Assembly (NCBI GenBank): GCA_964452575.1 | Contig: CAYVMN010000112.1 | Span: 1-15,528, forward strand | Source of the DNA: CAYVMN01 sp964452575 | GTDB lineage: Bacteria > Desulfobacterota > DSM-4660 > Desulfatiglandales > Desulfatiglandaceae | Direction of reading: 5' to 3' | Length of the DNA stretch: 15,528 nt | In this document: positions 6,839 to 13,695 of the stretch, in pieces | Layout: each line of letters begins with the position of its first letter | How positions within the stretch are numbered: the first letter of the stretch is position 1 | Notes under the pieces: model-generated | The model's input: the letters and a program-made list of their open reading frames with translations, nothing else | Database searches by the model: none | Told to the model about the DNA's origin: nothing | Made by a program: the position numbers and the translations under genes

Positions 6839-7630
6839 CTAGGATTCTTCGGTAAAATCAAATTCCTGGCCTTTTGTTACGAATCCCTTGAAACCGTCCA
6901 CCTCTGGCCGGAAATCGGGATCAGGCTGGTAATGGTAAAGCCACATCTTTCTCTTCAGGGCCTCAGGCAGGGTGCATAGATCATCGTAATGGGTGTGGAT
7001 GATAGACTTGAAAGGTGTAGTTTCACAATCGTGAAAGACGGCCACCACCTCTTCACCGACCCTGGAGATCACATCGGGCCGAAACTGCGTATCCATGGTA
7101 ATGAACACGGCCGGTCCGTTCCGTTCAGCCTCCTTTATCAGGAGTCCGAAACTTGAGTGTCCCTCTTCGTCAACAATCACATGAGGCATCTTGACCAGTT
7201 CAAATCTGATCCCTTCCCAGAGGAATGAGTCGCCACACCCAAGGGGCCGGCAGTCGAAGTAGTCTGAAAGATCCATCTCCTTACCCTCTATGCGACCCAA
7301 TCCCCCTTTTAGGGAGTTATTCCACATCTCATCCATGAGCCTTGCTTCCATGAAGAGCTTGGGTCTCACCCTGTTGGGAGAGAAATAGGTGTTAAAGGCC
7401 AACCACTCCATCCCCCCGATATGATCCGCGTGAAGGTGGGAGATGTAGACCGCATCAATCTCGTCACAGAGGTTCAGATTGTGGATATCGCATTCACTCA
7501 GGGCAAATCTTGCATCACTGCCACAATCGACAAGCATCTTCTTGCCGCTTCTGGCAAGGATCAACATGTTGGATTGATAATACCTGTAAGTGGTGAAGGC
7601 GGATCCGACGCCAATGAACTTGATCTTCAT
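6839..7630 (-). CDS. metallo-beta-lactamase-fold hydrolase (RNase Z-like group)
   Basis: A 263-residue cytoplasmic enzyme. It begins IKFIGVGSAF, the usual MBL first strand, and carries HLHADHIGG (65-73) with the two-metal motif, D37, an EGHSS segment (H158), TMD at 178-180, VFHDC (198-202) and HTH (212-214). The layout resembles the RNase Z/PhnP/cyclic phosphodiesterase branch, not lactamases. It starts four bases after the stop of the cyclase gene and ends 27 bases before the PP2C regulator, so it is cotranscribed with both. A phosphodiester substrate is plausible, and the cyclic nucleotide made by the neighbouring cyclase is the obvious candidate; this is inferred from position and fold only. 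No tRNA-processing exosite arm was recognised. Confidence 0.88.
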   Translation of the reverse strand: MKIKFIGVGSAFTTYRYYQSNMLILARSGKKMLVDCGSDARFALSECDIHNLNLCDEIDAVYISHLHADHIGGMEWLAFNTYFSPNRVRPKLFMEARLMDEMWNNSLKGGLGRIEGKEMDLSDYFDCRPLGCGDSFLWEGIRFELVKMPHVIVDEEGHSSFGLLIKEAERNGPAVFITMDTQFRPDVISRVGEEVVAVFHDCETTPFKSIIHTHYDDLCTLPEALKRKMWLYHYQPDPDFRPEVDGFKGFVTKGQEFDFTEES

Positions 7631-7634
7631 GAAG

Positions 7635-9098
7635 CTATTCGATTCTATTGGACTCCATTATTCTTTCAAGAAATGCCTGGGCCTCAGGGGGAATCGATGT
7701 GAGGTTGACCCTGAAGGTATTGGGATGGCCTGTGAGTTCTTCGGTGACCTTGCCGTATATGTCGGGGGTGATCTCCTTTTGATCGTTGTCAAACAGAGAG
7801 ATCTTGAGGTTATCCAGCCTATGGGCTTCCATCTCGCCCTGTATCTCTGCGACATTTTTTAGCATCTTTGTTATCTTGCCTTCATAAGAGACCTTACCCG
7901 CATGTTTTCCTGACAGGAGAACAATCTGGACCTTCAAAGGCTCCACAAGCCCAACCAATTCAACCGGTTTTTTCTCAGGGAGGAAGAGATTGAACTCGCC
8001 TCGAATCCCTCCCACATCGTAAATGGTGATAGGCTTCCTGACGCCCTTGGGCATGACCTCCATCTGGTCGTCTATCCTCAGGATCGGGCCGCATTCCTCC
8101 AGCGTTGTTTCTGAAATCAAGATTTGGCCACCCACTGTATAAGACTCTATTCTGGCGGTAAGGTTCACGTTGCGACCCACCACACCATACTTCATCCTCT
8201 TTCTTGAACCTATGTTGCCAACCACCAACTGACCTGTATTGATACCAATACCCTGTTCTACATTCGGATACCCTTTTTCTGCGCACCTACGGTTAACCTG
8301 GGCCATGGCAAGCTGCATCTCAACGGCGCAGGCCACAGCCCGCTTGGCATCGTTGTCCCTCAGGATGGGGGCCCCGAAAATGACAAAGATGGCATCGCCT
8401 ATGAATTCATCAATGGTCCCCTGATACTTCAGGATGATTTCCGTCATGGTCTCCAGATAGATGTTGATGATGCTTACGACCTCCTCCGCGGGAAGGCGCT
8501 CCCCTATGGAGGTAAATCCACGAAGATCGGTCATCATAATCGTGACGAAGCGTTTTTCTCCCCCAAGCGCAGCCCCCTCGGGTGACTCCAGTATACTGTT
8601 TACGATGTCATCCGAGAGGTATCGGCCGAAGGTCTTACGAATAAAGCGGTTGGCCTTTTCCAGCTGGTCATAGGCCTCATTCCTCTCCAAGAGGTTGATA
8701 TAACCTTTGGAATGGTAGCGGATGCGTGCGATAACTTCCAGTCGATCCGGCAGTTTCACTAAATAGTCATTGGTACCCAGGGCGAATGCCTCTGCCTTAG
8801 TTATTGCCTCCTCCTTGCTGGACAAGACAATAAGTGGCACGTCCCGGGTGGCCTTGTTGGCACGAAAATACCGAACCAGTGTCAACCCATCTACTTCAGG
8901 CATAACCAGGTCTTGCAGGATTACGGTTGGAGAAATCCTGTTGGCCGTCTTGATGGCCTTGGTTGGGTCCTGGCAAAAATGGAAGTCGATATCATGCTCG
9001 GTGGCCAACATCCGGCGAACTGTCTCGCCTACTATGGGCTGGTCGTCCACCAGGAGTACTGTAATCCGGTGGGGGGTCAAGAAAACAGAATCATCCAT
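7635..9098 (-). CDS. response regulator: WspR-like receiver, class III nucleotidyl cyclase, PilZ-like tail
   Basis: A 487-residue output protein. Receiver 11-135: acidic pair D18/D19, phospho-acceptor D63, K115 in TNDYLVKLPDRLEV. A coiled linker (about 140-175) precedes a class III cyclase domain (183-365): metal ligands D191 (TDLRGFT) and D235 (FIGDAIFVIFG), the NTG hinge at 287-289, and transition-state residues N312 and R316 (VNLTAR). The base-selecting Lys of adenylate cyclases is Glu231, and the partner position is Gly305, a pattern closer to guanylate cyclases. The C-terminal 110 residues, ending FRVNLTSIPPEAQAFLERI, resemble a PilZ-type barrel, but lack the RxxxR and [D/N]xSxxG motifs that bind c-di-GMP. 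Phosphorylation by the hybrid CheA should control cNMP synthesis. The start is ATG at 9098, with a weak ribosome site; an in-frame stop lies four codons upstream. The MBL gene follows after four bases. Confidence 0.92.
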   Translation of the reverse strand: MDDSVFLTPHRITVLLVDDQPIVGETVRRMLATEHDIDFHFCQDPTKAIKTANRISPTVILQDLVMPEVDGLTLVRYFRANKATRDVPLIVLSSKEEAITKAEAFALGTNDYLVKLPDRLEVIARIRYHSKGYINLLERNEAYDQLEKANRFIRKTFGRYLSDDIVNSILESPEGAALGGEKRFVTIMMTDLRGFTSIGERLPAEEVVSIINIYLETMTEIILKYQGTIDEFIGDAIFVIFGAPILRDNDAKRAVACAVEMQLAMAQVNRRCAEKGYPNVEQGIGINTGQLVVGNIGSRKRMKYGVVGRNVNLTARIESYTVGGQILISETTLEECGPILRIDDQMEVMPKGVRKPITIYDVGGIRGEFNLFLPEKKPVELVGLVEPLKVQIVLLSGKHAGKVSYEGKITKMLKNVAEIQGEMEAHRLDNLKISLFDNDQKEITPDIYGKVTEELTGHPNTFRVNLTSIPPEAQAFLERIMESNRIE

Positions 9099-9140
9099 GG
9101 CGTCTCTTTAATCGCGGTATTTGCTCCCTCCCACTGGTCG

Positions 9141-10172
9141 CTAGACTTTTCCTTTCGAGGACTTATTGAGAAAGCGAATAATGGCCGGAGCGATTTCTTC
9201 TATTGGAAGGATCTCCATGGCAGAGCCCAGTTCCTTGGCCGCCTTTGGCATGCCGTATACTATGCTGGTTGCCTCATCCTGGGCCAGCGTGTACCAGCCT
9301 GCCTGGCGCAGGACAGCTAGACCTTCAGCCCCATCCCGACCCATCCCGGTCAGCAGAACAGCAACGCATTTTTCAGGCCAATGATCGGCCACACTCCGGA
9401 AAAAGGTATCCACCGAGGGCCGATAATGACTGTTACGGGGCTCCTGGGTGTAGGAAAATCTAAGGTCTGGTGTGAGTACCAGATGCTCCCCTGTCCCGGC
9501 CATATGTACTGTCCCCTTCATTGGCCTGCCTCCCTGCGGGGCCAGCCTTACCCTCAGAGGGGTCTGGTGGCCCAGCCAATCGGCCAGACCAGCAGAGAAG
9601 GCCCCGTCCACATGCTGCACAATGACTATCGCGGCATCCAGGTCTTTCGGAAGGTTAGATAAGAGCCCTGCAAGGGCCTTAGGCCCACCGGTGGACGAGC
9701 CTATAACTATTAAGGGCGGAACTTTTTCCGTTGCTACCCGCTCGGCGGGCTTAGAAATGGAAGGCTTGCGGGGAAGCCCTCCCAGTTTCCTTATCATCTC
9801 AATCTTCTTCAACAGGGCTTCTCTGCTGCTGCGGGCCACGGGATCTTTTCCCATCGAAGGTGTATTGATGGCGTCCAATGCCCCGTGTCCCATGGCTTCG
9901 AAGACCTTGGCAGCATTACCATCTACCGTTGGGGTTACCAACAGAATCGGACACGGGGATTCAAGCATTATCCGGCGTGTCGCCTCTGCCCCGTCCATTC
10001 CCGGCATTAGCATATCCATCAAGATGAGATCGGGCTTATCGGCAACGCATTTTTTTATGGCCTCAGCACCACTTTGGGCGACCCAACATACATCGTTGCC
10101 ACGGCCGCTAAGCACAATTTGGCGCAGCTCTTCCGCGGCCGCTCTTACGTCATTGACAATAGCTATCCTCAC
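9141..10172 (-). CDS. cheB: CheB protein-glutamate methylesterase, WspF-like
   Basis: Removes methyl groups (and deamidates) receptor glutamates, giving adaptation. The 343 residues hold a receiver (1-120) with phospho-acceptor D53 in LILMDMLMPGMD, a linker, and a methylesterase domain (152-338) with catalytic Ser160 (GSSTGGP), His187 (VQHVDG) and Asp280 (GMGRDGAEGL). The receiver shows WspF traits: it begins IAIVNDVR with only one of the usual two acidic residues, and the segment AMGHGALDAINTP has Thr where the conserved Lys stands. It therefore may be phosphorylated in an unusual way. GTG at 10172 is the start, two bases after the CheA stop, with GGAGAG upstream inside cheA. Receptor substrates would include the MCP cut by the right edge. 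Confidence 0.94.
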   Translation of the reverse strand: MRIAIVNDVRAAAEELRQIVLSGRGNDVCWVAQSGAEAIKKCVADKPDLILMDMLMPGMDGAEATRRIMLESPCPILLVTPTVDGNAAKVFEAMGHGALDAINTPSMGKDPVARSSREALLKKIEMIRKLGGLPRKPSISKPAERVATEKVPPLIVIGSSTGGPKALAGLLSNLPKDLDAAIVIVQHVDGAFSAGLADWLGHQTPLRVRLAPQGGRPMKGTVHMAGTGEHLVLTPDLRFSYTQEPRNSHYRPSVDTFFRSVADHWPEKCVAVLLTGMGRDGAEGLAVLRQAGWYTLAQDEATSIVYGMPKAAKELGSAMEILPIEEIAPAIIRFLNKSSKGKV

Positions 10173-10174
10173 AA

Positions 10175-13018
10175 TCAGGACTCTCCTATAAGGTCTACAA
10201 CAGCGTCGATAAAAGACTCGTCTTGGAAGCTGCCCTTGGTGAGATAATAATTGGCGCCCGCTTCCAGACCTCCCATGCGGTCTTCCTCCCTATCTTTGTA
10301 AGAGATGATTATCACAGGGAGCGATTTCAGGGCAGCATGGTTTTTGATGTTGGTTATGAGTTCTATACCATTCATCCTCGGCATATCCACATCGGAGACC
10401 ACCAGGTCAAAGTCAGCCGTGCGTACGGCATTCCAGCCGTCCAGCCCGTCAACTGCTATTTCCACTCGGTAACCTTTGTTCTCCAATATCTTTCGCTCCA
10501 TTTCACGCACAGTGATAGAATCGTCCACAACCAGGATAGATTTCTGTTTTTTTACCTCGACCTTGTCCGATGCACCGGTCACCTTCCTCAGCCGTCTCCC
10601 TGCAAGCAAGTTATCGATGGAGCGCACCAGGTCCTCCACGTCAAAGATCAGGACAGGAGAACCGTCCAGCATCACCGCAACCGCGCTGATATCAGGGACC
10701 TTCCCCAGCCGGGGGTCCAGTGGGCGTACCACAAGATCATATTCACCCAAGAATTCGTCAACAAGCAGGCCGTAGGAGTTTAGCCTGTCGCTTACCACCA
10801 CCACATGGAACCTGTCCTCATGGTGAGCGGGCTCATTGGTACCCAGCACGTCGTGCACATTTACAAGAGAGATGTTGTCATTATCAAACTCGAAATACTG
10901 GCGGTCTTCCACCGTGTGGATATCCTGCTGGGAGAGTATCAGGCAGCGGTCTATACGTGCCAGGGGAAACGCGTAAGGCTCCCCGCCGATCTCCACCAGG
11001 AATGTGCGGACCACAGAGAGTGTCAACGGCAACTCCATTTGAAAGCTCAGCCCTTCACCGGGCTTAGACACGGCACGCACAACGCCTCCCACCTCATGGA
11101 CCATGTTGCGGACCACATCCAGGCCCACCCCACGGCCTGATATCTCGGTAACGTTATCCGCAGTAGAAAACCCTGGCAGAAACAGGAAGTCCATCAATTC
11201 GGTCTCGGTCAGCTTGTCTACCACATCGCGGGCGACCATCTCCTTGCGCAATATTTTTTGCCGCAGCCTATCCAAATCAACGCCGCGGCCGTCGTCGGCG
11301 ACCGTAATCATAAGCATCCCTGAACGGTGCACCGCCTCCAAACGGAGCCTTCCTGTCTCAGGCTTTCCGGCAGCCAGGCGCTCATCAGGGGGCTCTATGC
11401 CATGATCGACCGCATTACGCAAAAGGTGATTGAGAGGCGCATCCAGCTTTTCAAGGATGTCTCGATCCACTTCCGTAGATTTACCAACTATATCAAGCCT
11501 GACCTTCTTCCCCAGTTCTTTGGCCAGATCTCGAACCAGCCGCGGAAAACCCCCGACACCGTCCGCAAAGGGCCTCATACGCACACCAATGACTTCGTGG
11601 TACAGTCGGTCCGAGAGGCTGGCTGTTGTACTAGTAAACATCTCAAGCTCATTCAATCTATCGGCCAAATTGAGACTACACTCCTTGGTCTTTTCCCTGG
11701 CATTGAGCAATAACCCAGATACCTCTTCAATTCCTTGCTTGCGTTCCACGGCCTCTTTCAATTCTTCAAGGGTCTTGAATATTTCGATATGGTTCTTCTT
11801 TAACTCCAATAAAGAGGCAGAAAATGGCGGGAGCCAACGGGCACTAACAACCACTTCTCCTGCCTGTCCCATAAGACGCTCGATCTTTCCCGCCGTAACC
11901 CTCACCATGCGGTCTTTGTCATCTTGCTCATGGTAGTAGGGTCGGGCTTCAGCTACCTTTTCGGCAACCGCCCTTTCCTCTCGATCGCCAGGGTGGGCCA
12001 GGGCAGGATCAGTAGTCGGCCTCAGAGAGGGAGGCGGTGCCGGTTCTTCGACCTGGGAGGCGGCCTTGGGTGGTTCAGGTTCCGGAGATTCGCCCTTGAG
12101 GCTAAGGGCCAGGTTGGCAATCAGGCGGTCGATCTCGGCCTCGTGTTGTACCAACCAACCTTGCAGGTCTCCCTCTAGGGCATTGGCGATTTGGGTTAGC
12201 ATATCAGCACCCTTGAGGAGGATATCGATTTGCTCCGAACCCAGAAGGATCTCTCCTCTCTGTGCCGCTACGAAACAGTCTTCCATGGAGTGAGCCAGCT
12301 TTACGACCTGATTCAACTCCACGATCCGGGCGGCCCCCTTGATCGAATGGGCAGCGCGCATCAGTGCCTCTAACTTGTCAGCAGCAGAGGGGTCGTTCTC
12401 CAGCACCAGCAGACCGTCGTTTAGGATCGCCACATGCGTCTCCACCTCGGTCAGGAAGAGGTCCAGCATAGAGGCATCGGCGATCACCGCCTTTGGCATG
12501 GTTTCCCTCTGTTTTCGTTGCTCCCGTGTAGGTGAAGACGGTGTATCTTCTTTTTTGACCACAGGTTCTCTCGGTAAAGGTGCCGGTGGTTCTTCGCCCC
12601 CACCCTTGAGTATTCCCTTTGTGGCGGAAACTACCCGGTCGATTTCTGCCTGATGTTGTGTCAACCAACCCTCTAAGCCTTCCCCGAGGGCGTTAGAAAT
12701 CTGAGTTAGCATATCAACACCCTTGAGGAGGATATGGATTTGCTCCGATCCTAGGGAGACTTCCCTTCTCTGTGCCGCTAAAAAACAGTCCTCCATGCAA
12801 TGAGCAATCCGTACCGCCTGATCCAAGTCAACGATCTTTGCGCCCCCCTTGAGGGAATTGGCGGCACGAATCAAAGCCTCCAGCCTGCCGAAGGCAGAGG
12901 GATCGTTCTCCAATGTCAGCAGACTGTCCTTTAGAGTCGCCGCATGTGTGTCTACTTCTGTACGGAAAAGATCCAGCATGGAAGAATCGATTAAATCCTG
13001 TCCATTCCCCACAGTCAC
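10175..13018 (-). CDS. cheA: hybrid chemotaxis histidine kinase CheA-receiver with tandem Hpt domains, WspE-like
   Basis: A 947-residue cytoplasmic kinase. In order: Hpt1 (about 10-135), Hpt2 (180-305), a Pro-rich linker with no P2 domain, the dimerisation helices (365-470), HATPase (N-box HLLRNAVDHG 531-540, DDGRG 575-579, SGRGVGLDVV 627-636), a CheW-like P5 domain (665-800) and a C-terminal receiver (826-946; D832/D833, phospho-acceptor D876, K928). The layout apart from the extra Hpt is that of WspE. Hpt2 has the intact motif RAAHSIKGAA with His224. Hpt1 reads RAANSLKGGA, so the phospho-histidine is Asn54 (codon AAT). The two Hpt copies are offset by exactly 170 codons and still match closely at DNA level. 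Start GTG at 13018 overlaps the CheW stop as GTGA, with GGAGG upstream. Likely phosphate targets are CheB, the two output receivers and its own receiver. Confidence 0.95.
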   Translation of the reverse strand: MTVGNGQDLIDSSMLDLFRTEVDTHAATLKDSLLTLENDPSAFGRLEALIRAANSLKGGAKIVDLDQAVRIAHCMEDCFLAAQRREVSLGSEQIHILLKGVDMLTQISNALGEGLEGWLTQHQAEIDRVVSATKGILKGGGEEPPAPLPREPVVKKEDTPSSPTREQRKQRETMPKAVIADASMLDLFLTEVETHVAILNDGLLVLENDPSAADKLEALMRAAHSIKGAARIVELNQVVKLAHSMEDCFVAAQRGEILLGSEQIDILLKGADMLTQIANALEGDLQGWLVQHEAEIDRLIANLALSLKGESPEPEPPKAASQVEEPAPPPSLRPTTDPALAHPGDREERAVAEKVAEARPYYHEQDDKDRMVRVTAGKIERLMGQAGEVVVSARWLPPFSASLLELKKNHIEIFKTLEELKEAVERKQGIEEVSGLLLNAREKTKECSLNLADRLNELEMFTSTTASLSDRLYHEVIGVRMRPFADGVGGFPRLVRDLAKELGKKVRLDIVGKSTEVDRDILEKLDAPLNHLLRNAVDHGIEPPDERLAAGKPETGRLRLEAVHRSGMLMITVADDGRGVDLDRLRQKILRKEMVARDVVDKLTETELMDFLFLPGFSTADNVTEISGRGVGLDVVRNMVHEVGGVVRAVSKPGEGLSFQMELPLTLSVVRTFLVEIGGEPYAFPLARIDRCLILSQQDIHTVEDRQYFEFDNDNISLVNVHDVLGTNEPAHHEDRFHVVVVSDRLNSYGLLVDEFLGEYDLVVRPLDPRLGKVPDISAVAVMLDGSPVLIFDVEDLVRSIDNLLAGRRLRKVTGASDKVEVKKQKSILVVDDSITVREMERKILENKGYRVEIAVDGLDGWNAVRTADFDLVVSDVDMPRMNGIELITNIKNHAALKSLPVIIISYKDREEDRMGGLEAGANYYLTKGSFQDESFIDAVVDLIGES
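12116..12985. repeat. internal direct repeat: duplicated Hpt module in cheA
   Basis: Two copies (about 12626-12985 and 12116-12475) lie in register at an offset of 510 bases. Stretches such as the 12211 and 12721 segments, both starting CCTTGAGGAGGATAT, are almost identical. The similarity at DNA level points to a recent in-frame tandem duplication. Confidence 0.75.
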
Positions 13019-13695
13019 TGCATATTCCTCCCCAGTGTGTAAAGCAGCAGTTCGTCGTCTAGGAAGGCCACATATTTATCATCCCACTTGAAAATTCCCT
13101 TGGTAAAGGTAGATTTGGCCTTGGCCACGGTGACAGGCACATTCTGGAAACGCTCGGGCCGGACATGGTGAATCCCGTGAATTTCGTCCACTGGGAATAC
13201 CCATTGGTTACCATCCTTATTTACCACCATCATTCTCTTATACATTTTCCGGTCCTCATCCTGCTCTGGCTCTTCTGTCTCTAGGCCCAACAGCCTCTGG
13301 AGCGAAACACATAACTGGATTTCGCCATGTACGTTTATTACGCCCATAAGGGCCTGGCTTTTGCCGTGGGGAAGGCTGTGAACCCTGCCAGGTTCAATGA
13401 TCTCGGCAAACAGGCTGGCAGGCAACCCGAGCCATTCTTTTTGTATGCGAAAAATGACCACGGATAAGGTCCCTGGGAACTCCTCCTCCTTTTTTTCCAC
13501 CAATACCTGGGTCCATTCCTCCTTATATTCCTCGGGGAGGTCACGGTCCAAGAGGTTTCGCCCACTTTGCGTGAATATCTCGCAGTTACGGCAGTGGATT
13601 ACCCGCTTAAGTTCTGCGCAACGTGGAGTTTCCTTTCCCCACACCCCGATCCGCTTCCAGCAATTCTCCTGTCTCAGGACAACTAGATCTTTCAA
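13015..13695 (-). CDS. cheW: CheW-type coupling protein with N-terminal cysteine motif, WspD-like
   Basis: A 226-residue scaffold that should link receptors to CheA. The CheW domain covers about 73-220, with the G-V-I-N-V-H-G-E-I motif (118-126). Ahead of it is the short N-terminal module typical of WspD: NCWKRIGVWGK, then C26, then HCRNC (C35, C38). The four cysteines (12, 26, 35, 38) could bind a metal or Fe-S cluster; this is inferred. The start is TTG at 13695, overlapping the CheR stop as TTGA, with GAGGG six bases upstream; it is required to include Cys12, and no ATG lies nearby. The 3' end overlaps the GTG of cheA. The tight overlaps show translational coupling. Confidence 0.9.
   Translation of the reverse strand: MKDLVVLRQENCWKRIGVWGKETPRCAELKRVIHCRNCEIFTQSGRNLLDRDLPEEYKEEWTQVLVEKKEEEFPGTLSVVIFRIQKEWLGLPASLFAEIIEPGRVHSLPHGKSQALMGVINVHGEIQLCVSLQRLLGLETEEPEQDEDRKMYKRMMVVNKDGNQWVFPVDEIHGIHHVRPERFQNVPVTVAKAKSTFTKGIFKWDDKYVAFLDDELLLYTLGRNMQ

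Noticed and set aside
9472..10191. 239-codon plus-strand ORF opposite cheB
   Set aside because: Antisense shadow; the minus strand encodes complete CheB motifs.
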